From Papiliotrema nemorosa (taxonomy: Eukaryota; Basidiomycota; Tremellomycetes; Tremellales; Rhynchogastremaceae), in the NCBI GenBank assembly GCA_032158125.1, contig JASKOT010000032.1:143410-207409 (forward strand): a stretch of DNA of 64,000 nt, given 5' to 3'. Of this stretch, positions 1 through 13,415 are shown piece by piece. Position 1 is the first letter of the stretch, and each line of letters begins with the position of its first letter. Made by a program: the position numbers and the translations under genes. The notes under the pieces were generated by a model. The model saw only the letters and a list, made by a program, of their open reading frames with translations, ran no database searches and was not told where the DNA came from.

Positions 1-183
1 GCGATTCCGATGCCAAAGTATGCGCCGGGGGATGTGGAGAATGCCTTGATGAAGAGTAGCATACCTACGAGCGCCAGTGGGAGCGTGTTAGCCGGCGATG
101 AGGGGGAGGAGAAGGTGACTGAGACTCCTGGACAGACGAGTGCGAGTGGGGATGTCGAGGTTGAAAAGGTCGAATTGAGGTGA
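1..183 (+). CDS. 3' end of an unknown gene (partial)
   Basis: The first frame is open from base 1 and ends at TGA 181-183, giving 60 residues. It begins IPMPKYAPGDVENALMKSS and continues as a Ser/Thr/Glu-rich tail ending VEKVELR. The hydrophilic, acidic tail resembles the cytosolic C-terminus of many fungal transporters, but no domain is visible, so I do not assign a family. The upstream part lies outside the window. Confidence 0.55.
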   Translation, partial: AIPMPKYAPGDVENALMKSSIPTSASGSVLAGDEGEEKVTETPGQTSASGDVEVEKVELR

Positions 184-1106
184 CATTGGAGTGTGAAGCA
201 ACGAATGAAGGCGTGGACGGTGAGCTTTTCAGAATCCCTGCCGAAGGGAGCTCATCTCAGGCGTTTTCAAGTGAATTCGAAGAGCAGGGAAAGGAGAGCG
301 GAATGACAAGACGAAACCGACGACACCACTGCTTGAAGAATTGTATGGATTCGACCTGAAGACCCCGCAACTACCAATCACGACCTGATGAACGATCATT
401 TACTCTCTTGCCCTGGCATCATGGTCGACGACGATGACTATTAAGATGACTATACGCTCACGACCCGCTCGCCATCCTACGTCTTCTTCCCCTGTCTCTG
501 ACATCAATACGGTCATTCAACATTTACTCTCATGCGAGCATACAGATTCGCAACGACCCTGCCAATATAGCATGCTATTCCGTCACAGGATCGATTTCCC
601 TGCATATACATCTCCTCAATCGCCCAATTCCACGTCAAGGTCATACACATGTTTCTTTTAGCGTTTTCCTTCGTTTTGATCTGCCGAACACCTGGCCTTA
701 TTTTCTCGGTCCTTTTTCCCATTCTTAGTCGGATATACAATTCGTTTTGATTCGTCTACATATTGTGCATAGTGATCTCTATGGCATGTATCTGCTCATG
801 CTGGATTGGGAGGAGTGCTCTCTGCCAGATACCCCGACGTGGCTAAGGAGTAAGGCGGATATCAAAGTGTTGATTCATGACGGTGACAAAGATGGCACAT
901 CTAGAGATGTGGAATCTCGAGCGATTCGGGGGGAGATGGGTCACGTGATGTCGACTGAAACTTCTGTTGATGCATTTTGAACGTCGATCAGCATGGCTTT
1001 CTGCAATCATCCCTTTCACGAGGACGTTCCGACAGCTACACAGCGGCCTTGCATGCTGAGAGGGAGCATTTTCAACTCGATTCACACATCTTTTGCTCGC
1101 CACATC
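184..1106. other. intergenic, no gene seen
   Basis: About 920 bases between the partial gene and DIM1. Only short open frames occur, without splice-consistent extension or recognisable residues. It presumably holds the 3' UTR of the upstream gene and the DIM1 promoter. An ATG at 993 is in frame with DIM1 but would add 38 residues not found in the family. Confidence 0.5.
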
Positions 1107-2422
<1,316 letters not shown>

Positions 2423-2683
2423 CTCACTACTAACAGCTCATTCGTGCTGTGCACCTGTTGTACCTCATTATCATGCATTTTGGTCGTCACCATCGCTGGT
2501 TGCAAAAATCTTCTTGATCCCCTTGGCTTTCAGTGCGCCTGGCATCTTTATGACTCTCAAAATGGTTGTTCGTCAGTAACAAGCAAGGGAAGACGCGGAG
2601 ATGACGGGTGAGGCCGGTGACGATGAGCATTCTACTACATCCAAGATATCATAATTTATGCATTGCTCGAGCTAGCGTTCCTA

Positions 2684-4971
2684 TCAAGCCCTTCCTGTGA
2701 TCCTCTTCAACAAACCAGGTCTAGCCTTTTTCGCTTCAAGCTTCCTCCTGACTTCCTCCTCCATCTCCGCCTCGTCCAATGCGCCCCAGCCGTACCAAAC
2801 AATAGTCGCGAATCCAAGCAGGGCAGTAATGATACAACCGGCAAGAGCACCGATGGCCTTTGGTGTCCATCCCATGACAATAGGGAAAGGACCCCACGGT
2901 TGACCTTTGAAGTCTGTCGTCGAGTTGAGTCCGACAACATTACCGGTGGTAGCAGTGTTCCAGTACTTGCATTGGTCGTAGATTGCCGCTGGGACTATCG
3001 AAGCGTTTCGCTGGAAGACCTCGGGAGCTTCGATAAAGACGGCTGCGAGACCTGAAGACAAGTGCCAGTCAATGTGACAATGGAAGAACCATGCACCTGG
3101 GTTGTCTGCTCGCCATCGCAAAACGACGTTTCCGGTAGGTGGAATGGTGATGGTGTCTCGTCGAGAGGGGTTCTCTGCGCCTTCTTGGAGAGGAGGGTTG
3201 ATGGAGGAATCGTTGGACGTCACGTCAAAGCTCTTGGAGATGACTTGGAATTCGTGTCTGAAGATAAGCGCCGACTAGCGGGATGCGAGTTGTACTCACC
3301 CGTGCAAGTGGAAAGGATGGAATCCAGCGTCCCAGTTATACACCGTGAGTTGAATGTTTTGCATGTGCTTGTAGGCGAATGCACTGGTCTGGGCACCGTA
3401 GACCTCGCTCAAGAAGGCGTTTTCTCCCATAGACAAGGCGGTGAAGATCGAAGGGACCTTGGGCGAGATGTAAGTCACATTGTTGAAACTAGCTCGGTTT
3501 GTTCCATCGTCGTAGGTGTCAAAGAAGACATCGAGTCGGTACTCGACATCGGCTTCGGCTTGTTCTCGCTTCTCAACGGGGATAAACTTGGAATCATTGA
3601 TGATTGGATAGTCTCCTTCATAGACGACCTCCTCAGCATTGGCGTTCCCGTCGGCGTACACGATTTGCAAGGTGTTGTTGAGCACAAGCGCCTCTGGGAC
3701 CGCATCGTACATGTCTTCACTTTGCCTGACGGAAAGAGCGTAGTTGGTGTTGGTCTCGTTCTTTGCCTGCACGAGAACCGAGTATCGCTGAGCGACCGAG
3801 ATGGTGAGCAAGCCGGATTGCTCCTCGTTGATGTTGTATGGCTCGATATCCACTCCGTCCGCCTCGATAAGGTACACATCGTGATCCTCAAAGCTAACGT
3901 AGAACACTTTTACGATTAGCAAGGGTCACATGGGCGCAAGACCTTGACTCACTGGCAAGAGCAGCCATGTTGACAATTCGGATTCGATAAGTCTTTCCCG
4001 CTTCAAAGACAATTTGAGCATTGTTGTTGGTACCGCTTCCATCGGAGATGGCCTCGGGGGAAGGGTGGTAAGTGTCGTTGTGCAGAGTGTAGATCAAAGC
4101 GGATTCTGCTCGTCAGCCAAGGGAGTCGACGGGAAGATGGCCGAACATACCAGGGACAGGCTCGGCACCGGTGGGATTCTTCCACGTCAAAAACTCGTTT
4201 CGCAGCATGTCTTCGTGCTCTTTGTGGTACCTGATGATCAGTATAAATCATACGAGATACACGAGATGGTATCGACTAACCAGTCGGAGACCACCAATGT
4301 CCATTCATCGTCCCATGTCACATTGTCACTTCGACCAGTTCCGTTCTGTGCATGAATGACCGATGCTGGCGAGTGAGCGACATCTCCACATCCTCGACTG
4401 ATGACTTACGGGCTCGAAGACCGTCGACGTATTGTCCCATATGGTGACCGTGGATCCAGTATGTACCGTGCTGCAATGGTCAGCGGGATTCAGGTGGAAA
4501 GAAGTTTGGCTCACCTGGATCGAGGTGTCGATGTCGTATGTAAGAGTCTCTCCTGGAGGGATAGGACATTGGGTGACTCCTACGGCTCCATCATACCAGT
4601 TTGTGTTGTTGAACATCATTCCATGGGCGTGGATGGCTGTTCCAAGGGCGGGATTGCCGAGTCCATTGGTAGCGTGAATGCGGATGGTATCGCCAGTGTG
4701 AGAGTGGACTGATGGTGGCCTGTGAGGTGAGCAAGGGATATGGAGCAGGATATGGTCGCGACTCACGGCCATGATCCATTGACACCGATGACTCGTCTCT
4801 CGTACAGCTGTCAACGTCAGTCACAGGTATACGCTAGCATCCATAGGCGCAACTCACACCGTCGGGGTTTGCCGTAGCATACGAGATGTTCCACCAGTGC
4901 TCAACGATGGCTGATTGAGCTGTAGATGCCAGTGCCAGCGCGAGCGCGGCCGACGCGAGGGAAGAGTGCAT
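2684..4971 (-). CDS. FET3: Fet3-type multicopper ferroxidase
   Basis: Plasma-membrane multicopper oxidase that oxidises Fe(II) for high-affinity iron uptake, normally paired with the permease Ftr1. A signal peptide (MHSSLASAALALALASTAQS) is followed by three cupredoxin domains spread over several exons. Copper ligands are visible: IHAHGMMF, YWIHGHHMGQY, HPFHLHGHEFQ and WFFHCHIDWHLSSGLAAVF. The stretch NPTGAEPVP matches yeast Fet3, where an acidic residue in this loop is implicated in iron binding. A single transmembrane helix near the C-terminus (AIGALAGCIITALLGFATIV) and a short basic tail separate it from secreted laccases. No FTR1 gene is seen beside it in this window. The WIHGHH site has Gly where many relatives have Ser. 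Laccase-like activity cannot be excluded from sequence, but the tail anchor and overall match favour a ferroxidase. Confidence 0.9.
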
Positions 4972-6642
4972 AACGAGTCGCAGTCCTGTCGGTGCGTGAA
5001 TTTGGGAGATCCGGGACTGAGGATGTTTTTGTTGGTGCGTTTAGAGGTGAACGAGTATGAAGTATCAAACAGAGGCCTTTTTTTTCTGTGTCTCTGCCAA
5101 GAATGTGAGGGATATATATGCGATCCGCAACTCAAAAGGGTCGAAATCAGTTCGGATGAGAAAAGGCGATAAAAGTTTGTGACAAGTAAGGTGAATGTAT
5201 AAAAGGTGACCCGACAGACCCGACGATCTCATCCACTAGCTCGAATCAGACTCAATCCACTGAGGAACCGACCTTTTGGACGTCTACTCGTCCCGCCTTT
5301 CGCAAGTCGCACCACCGGGGATACCTGCTAGACCGCGCTCTCTTACCGAAGGAGGGCCATCGATGTATCCACGTACTATACTCCCGAGATGGTAAGCGGG
5401 GGCAGAGCGGCGTAGTCAGTGGGGGGGTCTGGGTAGAGATTTTTTTTATCAGATAGGCGATATCCAGGGACACTGAATTTGATTCCGCCCCCTCTCCCTC
5501 TCCTCTTTTGACAGATCTGTACTTCCCCCCGTCGGGTCTCCTTCGGCCTAAAAAGGTATGCTGGTAGGGATCGTACGCCAGTATGTACCACAAATAGACA
5601 CACCCAAGCATCTCTAGCGAACAAGCTATCCTCATCGACTTGCCCCTCGTCAGATCTTATGCTTGCTGCTCATCGGCCGTCAAAGCTGAAGGCTGGTCGC
5701 TGGGCTAGACGAGTCGGTCGAAGCAGAAATCATCCACTCACGCGGCCGAACTCAGCTACCGCTTGTACATCGGGTCAACCTGTCGATAGGCGAATACAAC
5801 AGACCGCTCTTATGACTTTTGAATCAGAATATAATGCATAGTAGCGCCATTGATATTGACATGTTGATCACCCAGAATGTGCCGATGTATCATCGGTGTA
5901 GTCCAGATCATATCGATTTCGACTGCAGAAGTACTCGACGGGTCCGATTGTTCTCCGGCTTGCCGTTGACAGCACGGGTGTGTTATCTGTACAGGCAAGA
6001 AAATTGAGCAGTACTCAGCACAAGACTCTGGTGTCAAAGCGATGAGCTTTCACATCGTGTCCTTATCAGACGTTATCAGACGTGCGCATCTGTGCATCTG
6101 ACCGTCACATTCCACCATTTACCACCTGCTGTCCCCAGCTCATGGTGAGATCTTGCACGTGAATGGGTCTTACGCACGAGAGTCAACTCATGGCACGGCT
6201 CGGCCGTCTGGTTCTCACTGAATTCTTCCGGGTGGCAAAGGTCAGCTCTTCACTCTGGATCCCGAATGAAGTCAAAGGGCTGATCACCATACTACCTCAC
6301 CGACTTTCTTCGGCCCTCATGACAGATGGAGAGAGCGGATACGAGAGACCCCACCGTTCCAAGAAGGAAGGGCCCGCCTTGCTGGATGATCTGCGCGTGT
6401 TGATGCCTAATTTTCCGATGGTTGCCGAGATGTGCCGCGTTCGAATACGTGCTGTTCGGAATTTACATGGAGAGGTCGCAATCTTTTAGCGAAGGTTAAG
6501 ACATTAGGCTATGTTGTGGATGAGTCAGTCGAGTCGAATGCATGTATGGCTTTTACTCTATCATCTTGTACAAATCAGAGATCGTTCATTGAGCAGTGTA
6601 TCATCATTGCATGTGTCGCTGCAGAAGCGGAAACTCTTCCAC
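4972..6642. other. intergenic, divergent promoter region
   Basis: About 1.67 kb between the ferroxidase (minus) and the MFS transporter (plus), which point away from each other. Open frames here (for example 5252-5635 minus and 6163-6489 plus) show no family features. A TATAAAAGG lies near 5198. It probably holds both promoters and leaders; I see no gene. Confidence 0.5.
5112..5119 (-). promoter_or_regulatory. TATA-like element of the ferroxidase gene
   Basis: An ATATATAT run lies about 140 bases before the ferroxidase ATG, at the right distance for a TATA box plus leader. GATA cores (for example GGCGATAAAAG near 5166 and CAGATAGG near 5451) lie further upstream. Iron-regulating fungal GATA factors bind such cores, but single cores are common by chance. 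Confidence 0.4.
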
Positions 6643-8855
6643 ATGACGACGCACGACCGAGGGACATTTCCTTCTTGCGAGTCGGACTTGACCATATCCT
6701 CGTCAAACCCTCCTCCTCTCGCCGTGTCGACCGCCAATACTCCTAGGTCGCGATACCCCACCCCACCGCTAGGCTGCCATTATGGTCGTCTACCACCTGG
6801 TCAACGTCTTCCCATTTCAGGCACAACCGGAGTCGAAAATGATTTAGAAAAATATCCGAATGGAGTTCCAGTCATCTGGGTCGACTTTCCACCGAGTTCA
6901 ACAGAGAATCCATTCTTCTTTGCAGCATGGAGGAAGAGGGCTATCACGAGTGCAGCGATCTTTTTCACCGCTATGACTGCTCTCAATGCGGGTGGGTCGG
7001 ACGTGATGTGATGGGTTCGAAGCTGATACTTCAGGCGCATACAGTATAGGAGAGCAGAGTCTTGCACGCGACCTCAATCTAAGTTCTGCTCAAACCGTCT
7101 CGGGTCTCGCCATCTATGCCTGGGTGAGTATCTCGCAGTGCAATCCATAGCGTCCCCTGACGACGTAGGGCTTTGCGATCGCCCCATTAGCTTTAGCTCC
7201 ACTCAGCGAGGAATTCGGCAGGAGATGGACTTGCATCATCGCCGTGTTCATATACTGGCAAACCCACCTCTTTACTAGTCTGTGCGTAGAACAGTCTATT
7301 CACAGTATTTCGCTGATGAGGTAGAGGGAAGAACCTGGCTACTATACTGGTCGGACGAGTGATACAAGGCGCGGCAGGATCAGTCGGGTCAACGTTGGTC
7401 GGCGGAATGATCAGCGATATCTATGTGCCTTCGGAACGAGGACTACCCATGGCGGCGTTTGGTGCTGTTGCTATTGCGAGTACTGGGCTAGGAGGGGTCA
7501 TATTCGGATTCGTCGAGGCGAACTCGAGATTGGAATGGAGGTGGATCCAATGGATTCAATATAGTGAGTGATAATTTCCAATGTTGTGCTCGTTTGCTGA
7601 CTTACAGTCATCATGGGCGCATACTTCCCAGTCATCTGTCTGATCATGCGAGAGACCAGGGCGACCGTCACCCTCAGGCGGAGAGCGGAGAAGTACAGGA
7701 AAACGATGACCGGTTTCCCGGCGAGGTTCACCGCTCGAAGTGAAATTGAAAAGGTCAAATTCAGCGTCGCTTTGCAACAGTCATTGCTCCGGCCAATCCG
7801 TATGTCGCGCCTTTGGTTCATGTCAATCTCATCTGATCTCGCAGTGTTCCTGTTCGTCGAGCCCGTCGTGACATTCTTCTCCCTCTGGGTCGGTCTTTGC
7901 GTGAGTCCAACCAGCGATAAATATGGAGTGATCTGATGGGCTAGTGGGGAGTCTTCTACATCATGATTGCCGGTCTGCCCTATCTATACGAAAACATCTT
8001 CAACTTTGAAATCCAACACGTCGGTCTCATCTATCTGACCATGGTTGTTGGCGCAATAATAGGCTTCGGTTTGAACTTTATCAACGAAGCTCTCTACCTG
8101 TGAGCCCCGCCTGCTCCTCTCTTGCGAGAGAAACTAACGAGATCAGGAAAAACAAATCAAAGCGAGGAGTCGAAGCAAGATTATACGTGCCAATGTTCGC
8201 CGGTATCGCTTTCGCCGTTGGATGCTTGATGTTTTCCTTGACATCTGTGCCGAGTGTACACTGGATTGGCCCTTGTTTCGGAGCCGCAGTCATCGCCATG
8301 AGCCTGCTCACGATCTACATTTGCAATTTCACCTAGTGAGTTGTGTCACTGCCGAGGAACTGAGCATAACTTATCTGCAGTCTCTCCGAATGCTACGGAA
8401 GTTACGCGTCCTCGGCCATCGCAGCGCAGAGTTTCATCCGAAACATGTTTGGCGGAGCTTTCAGTTTCCTCACCCGCCCGGTAAGCATCTTCGCCGCTCT
8501 ATGCGTTTACTAGCAACTGATGTATCAGCTCTTCGACAACTTGACCGTCCGATGGGGTTGTCTTGTCTTCTTTGGCATATCAGCCCTCCTCTCAGCCGTA
8601 CCATTCGTTGCGTTTTGGTACGGTCCCGTGATACGGTCACATAGCAAGTACAGCAAACAACTCATGGCTGAAGAAGCCAAACGTATAGAGATGGAGAAGA
8701 ATGGGGAGGACGATGCGGGAGATGGAGCGTTCGAGTTGGAACAGGGCAGGGAGGGTGAGGGTCTGGAGGAGCGGGTAGAGGAGGATCAGGAGACGACGAG
8801 GATGAATGAGGTGTCTGAAAAGGGCCCTAGGGCGGGCTCGTATGCTAGCACATGA
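6643..8855 (+). CDS. MFS transporter, DHA1-like (drug:H+ antiporter type)
   Basis: Twelve-helix major facilitator protein assembled from about ten exons. The hydrophilic N-terminus ends at FFFAAWRKRAITSAAIF; helix 2 and motif A read SGLAIYAWGFAIAPLALAPL then EEFGRRW, and the exon around 7330-7560 carries GRVIQGAAGSVGSTLVGG and ISDIYVPSERG, the pattern of DHA1 polyamine and multidrug exporters. A charged central loop (TLRRRAEKYRKTMTG) joins the two halves. The C-terminal tail is very acidic (EEAKRIEMEKNGEDDAGDG onward), probably cytosolic. The substrate cannot be told from sequence. I chose ATG 6643 because the frame upstream reads like leader sequence; an in-frame ATG at 6511 would add 44 unconvincing residues. 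Confidence 0.85.
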
Positions 8856-9243
8856 TGTGCAATAATCTCTGGGGCAACATTACTTGTATACATCCCACGT
8901 CCATTGTCATGCATTAGATGATCGAGGAAACTATCCCACCTAATACAAGTTGAGAAGAGTCGAGTGGCACGGGGGGTGATATTTTTGATCCCGCAGGGCC
9001 CCGGCTCGGTCTCCTGAAATGGGACGAGCACACCTCCAACCTGCCCTCTCTCCCTATACACATCCCATATCCCACATCCTCACACCTCTCTGCTTGATCC
9101 TGTGACGCCCTCGTCGAGCTAGATATCCTCGACGAATACTAAAAGACGCGAAGAAGCCCACTTTCGAATCTCAAATCGCAAAACCCCCCAAAGCGTGGAC
9201 CCAGCCCTTTTCGTCTGTCCCTCTCGCAGCGCTACCTTTCGAA
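8856..9243. other. intergenic between MFS and ERG26
   Basis: About 390 bases holding the MFS 3' UTR and the ERG26 promoter. The last 100 bases before ATG 9244 are pyrimidine-rich. I see no gene. Confidence 0.5.
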
Positions 9244-10699
9244 ATGTCCGGAGAATCGTACTTGATCGTTGGAGGATGTGGTTTCTTGGGAAGACATATC
9301 GTGGAGCAACTCTTGGCTCGTGGAGAGTCACAAGTCGCCGTGTTTGATATTGTGCAACGACATTTTGACCAGTAAGTCTCAACACTCAATTCCACCATCA
9401 AAGCGTGATCGCTTCCGCCGCCATTGCTTTGCGCCCCATTCTTTTTCTTTGTTTCTCACTGTGAATACCGACTCATCTAAAGCAACGTCACGTTTTACAT
9501 TGGTGACATTTCGAAACCTGAAGACGTGGCCAATGCCCTAAAAAAGGTGAGTTCCCTTCCTCTATCCTCTCACCGAGACAGCCCGTTGACCCCTCTAGTC
9601 CGGAGCGACAGCGGTCATCCACACTGCTTCTCCAGCACACAACCTCGGTCCAGATATCTACCAGCTCGTCAATGTCAAAGGTACCCGAAACATTGTCGAC
9701 GAATGTCTCGCACACGACGTCAAGAAGCTCGTCTACACTTCTTCCGGAGGAGTCATTTTCAACGGTCAAGACGATATCATCACTGCCGATGAACGTATTG
9801 CCTACCCTGAAAAATCTCACGATGCATACAACGAGACCAAGGCCACCGCTGAGAAGATGGTTCTAGATGCCAATGGACAAAATGGAATGTTGACTTGTGC
9901 CATTCGACCCGCAGGGATTTTCGGTGAAGGGGATCGACAAATGATATCCAACTTTTGGAACGTGGTCAAGAATGGACAGACAAAATTCCAAATTGGTAGT
10001 AACGAGAACCTGGCAGATTTCACCTATGTCGGAAATGTGGCTCATGCGCACTTGTTGGCGGTGGATAAACTCGATACGACCTACCCTTACAGCGCATTCC
10101 GGGACGCTATCCCTTCCATCGACAACTCTTTGGGATCGTATAAAATCCCTACATCCGACGCACACCCTTTAGGACCCAACACCAACCCTACTCAAGCCGA
10201 CTTGTTGGCTGCAAAGAGGTTTGAAGAGGGATTCGAAGACCCATCCGATATCCGACCTGTCCTCCGAAACAGGATGGATCATTTCGCCGATCAAGCAAAC
10301 GACGATGACGATACGAAAGGATACCCCGTTGCTGGACAGGCATTCTTCATCACCAACGGTGAACCCGTCTACTTTTGGGACTTTGCAAAGACGGTTTGGA
10401 GAGGATTGGGTCATGTCCCACCTTCGACAATTGTCATTCCCGCTGCTATCGGTTTGATCCTTGCCACCCTGGCAGAGATCTTTAGCAAGATTATGGGTCG
10501 AGAACCCGGTTTTACGAAATATCGAGTCCATCTGGCTATCCAGAACAGGTATTACGATATCGAAAAAGCCAGAAGGTTGTTGGGCTATGAACCGATTGTC
10601 GGTCTGGACCAGGGAATGAAGCAGTGGACACAGTGGTATCAGGGAGAATTGGCAAAGAACGGTGAGACTGTCGCTTTGGATACCAAGAAGAACCAGTAG
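9244..10699 (+). CDS. ERG26: ERG26, sterol-4-alpha-carboxylate 3-dehydrogenase
   Basis: NAD(P)-dependent decarboxylating dehydrogenase of the C-4 demethylation complex in ergosterol synthesis, acting in the ER. Exons 9244-9371, 9483-9546 and 9599-10699 give about 430 residues. Visible are the Rossmann motif YLIVGGCGFLGRHIVEQL, HTASPAHN, VNVKGTRNIVDECL, the catalytic YNETKATAEKM (YxxxK), RPAGIFGEGDRQ and the later FFITNGEPVYFWDFAKTVW. A hydrophobic stretch (IVIPAAIGLILATLAEIF) near the C-terminus fits membrane association. Compared with yeast Erg26 there is an insert of roughly 70 residues between HAHLLAVDKL and GQAFFITNG, partly acidic (QANDDDDTKG), inside a continuous exon, so it is not a missed intron. 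The gene shares its strand with the MFS gene but has its own 388-base spacer. Confidence 0.95.
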
Positions 10700-10957
10700 A
10701 CAGTGTGGGATTACGGAAGATTGGCCTGAGGTTGCGATTGTGGAGTAGGAACTGCTTGAACAGGGGAGCTAGTGTTGCAGCACTAGATCATGCACTCATA
10801 TCGGACATGTAGTTGCGGCGTTGTGTAGTGCAAACAGACGGGACGCTTGGGCAATCGGTATCAGGAGGACGATGTCCGCAAAGTCATGCGGGTACATGGG
10901 TGATATGCTGGATGATCGTACAACAGGTTTTCAAGCTGAACAAAGTCACTGCACTCC

Positions 10958-13211
10958 CTACCACCCTGAGAAATCCCCAAATCCTCCCATCTTCTTCTTC
11001 TTCTTCTCTTGTCCAAACTCCATACTACCTGGAGAAGCCGCAGCTACCACAGGCACGGTAGGAGCCTTCACTTTCGACCCTACCATGGGCGTAACGCCCA
11101 CTCCGACCGGTACTTTTCCCCCGATATATTTGCCCACCAGACCCGCCTCGTCTTCCGCTTTTCTCTTGCGCTGCTCTTTCGCCTCTTTACCTTCTCCCCT
11201 TTCACCCAGATACGTGCCTAACCATGTCGTCCTATCCTTTTCCCTCTCTTTTTGTCGATCGGCACGAGCCTGGATAGCCTCGTCACTTTGGTCTTGTCTC
11301 GCTAGTTTCGCCGCTAACTTCTCTTTATACGTCTCGAAGGGATCTTGCAGCACTGATACAGATTTGATCCGGATCTCCTTTGATGGTTTGTCTGTTCCCG
11401 GTATCACTAATATCCGCTCGATTCGGTTCAAAACGTCTTCGCCTCCGACGAGTTTACCAAAGACCGTATGTTTGTTATTGAGGTGAGGGGTTTCGCGAAA
11501 GGTGATGAAGAATTGTGAGGTGTTGCTACTGGGTCCACTGTTCGCCATGGACTGTTGTCAGCGCAATTCCAATTAAGAGCTCATAGACTCACCAGCACAC
11601 CGCGACTATCGTGCTTGAAAGCACCCTTTTCGGCAAACTCGTCCCTAAATGGCTCGCCCCAGAATGACTTTCCCCCTCGTCCTGTTCCCGTGGGATCACC
11701 ACCTTGCAGCTGATCATCAGCCTACTCCCTTACGCCACGGGCAAACTGACCATGAAACCAGGTATCAACCGGTGAAAGACGGTATCATCGTAGAATCCCT
11801 GCTTGGCGAGCATGACAAAGTTGTATACCGTCTTAGGGGCTCTATCTCCATGCAACTCCAAGTTGAGTCCACCGTAATTGGTCATGATCGTAGCGTAAGC
11901 TTTCGATTTCAACCTCTCTTTCTCTTTTGTCGGTTTCCGCAGCTCGTCAAACATGACTGCATGTCAGACTAGGCTGCGGGAGTCTCGTCGTCTACTCACA
12001 CTCCTCCTCATCGAGCATATGTCTTTCATTGACAACTTGCGGTGCCCAGGCGGTACTCGTCAAAGCAGCAGCGGCGAGACCGGTCGTCTGGTTGGTAGCA
12101 TTGTCTTGCGGTCAGCTCACATACATGTAGCTGATGGTCACTTACAAGCTAGTCTGTCCACTTTGCGCTTGGCAACAACAGCTTCCTTCTCTTTTGGCTT
12201 GCTGCTTTCAGCTTCCGGAGTAGGCGAGTTGGCTGCCTGTTCTGCACGAGTCTGACATTCAGCCGAAAGTCGACACGAGGATTGTGAGACTCGCCTTCTC
12301 CGCCAGCATCTTGAGCACCTTGCTGGCACCTCCTGCTGCATCCACGTTGATACCCCTCAGCGGATCATCTTTCAGCTCGTCCGCTATCATGAGCTCGTAT
12401 ACCAGACCGGGGACGCTTGCACTCACCGCCGACCTTCTTGTCCTGTTTGACATAATCGTACTGGCTCAGATCTCTCGATGCGAGGTTTGAAGGGTCCTAG
12501 AAGTCAATACAGACAGTCAAGCACAATAACCCCCTTTCTCAAAGGGTAGGCAACGGGAACTCACCTGAATGGTGACTATGTCCTCCCTGGTGAACGGGTC
12601 ATCCGTTACCAAATCCCTCCATGTCTTTGGCTTGATGGCCAACAGCTGCAGACTCGCCATATCGAACACGTTTCCGGTATTCTTCAGGAATACAATGTGA
12701 ATATGAGGTGAGAAGACCTTGTAAGTGATGGGGTCGTGGTATTGCCCCTCGGCATTTTTGGCAAAGTTGAGCTTGATCAATTGTGAACCATCGAGAGGTT
12801 TCCCAGAGACGGGATCTGTACGTCAGTCCTCAGTACCAGTAAAAATGCCTGATCAAGGTCCAGAGAAGATTCCAAAGAGCCAGAGAGAGTCGAAGCCTTG
12901 TAACTCACTTGTCTTGTACTTGCGCATGTAAGGCATGATATTCGATAGATCGAAAACATCTCCACGTATAGTCTCATCCGGCTTAGTATCCGCAATGACA
13001 GCAACCGGATTTCTAAAAGGTTGCAGAGACAATGCACAACAGTCGCTACTTGGTCAACTCCCCTTCGACAATCAGGTGGGTAGACGTACAAGGGTAATCG
13101 GAGAACTTCAGATTTCCCAGTTGCCGCTCTCTTCCCTGTCGAACTGGCCGAATGGTCCCCCGCCGCGTGCTCTGAATGAGTCACATACATCTTGTCTGAA
13201 TTATGTCCCAT
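10958..13211 (-). CDS. CYP8: U-box cyclophilin (PPIL2/Cyp8 type)
   Basis: Nuclear protein combining an N-terminal U-box (a likely E3 ubiquitin ligase fold) with a peptidyl-prolyl isomerase domain; relatives associate with spliceosomes. It starts [16 protein letters not shown], as PPIL2 proteins do, and continues with [18 protein letters not shown], then [20 protein letters not shown] and [18 protein letters not shown]. The cyclophilin domain reads [42 protein letters not shown]-like [20 protein letters not shown] and [15 protein letters not shown] charged, lysine-rich region follows and the protein ends [15 protein letters not shown], close to the human PPIL2 end GFGDFSSW. At least seven introns. 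The five-lysine run is encoded by a TTC/CTT repeat near 10990-11005. Confidence 0.92.
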
Positions 13212-13415
13212 CTTGAGCTGATTTTCGTCACGGTCAAGGTTGGCACAGGTAAAGTTGAAGCCGCTCGAGTAGTAGAGATGAAGCTGTCGTCTTTGATGTT
13301 TCAGCAGTGAGCGGCGATCGCCGACCTACACAACAACACCTCCACTCGACACATCCTCCCTCTTTCTGCTGTATACTTGTGTTGCCAACGAAGCTGCCGC
13401 AAAGACCGAGCGACA
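13212..13415. promoter_or_regulatory. shared divergent promoter, CYP8/ALG11
   Basis: The start codons of the U-box cyclophilin (minus) and ALG11 (plus) are 204 bases apart, so both leaders and core promoters must fit in this space. I see no clear TATA box. Confidence 0.5.

Noticed and set aside
3062..3919. 285-residue open frame on the plus strand
   Set aside because: Antisense to the ferroxidase exons, whose copper motifs are unmistakable on the other strand; codon bias of the true gene keeps the antisense frame open.
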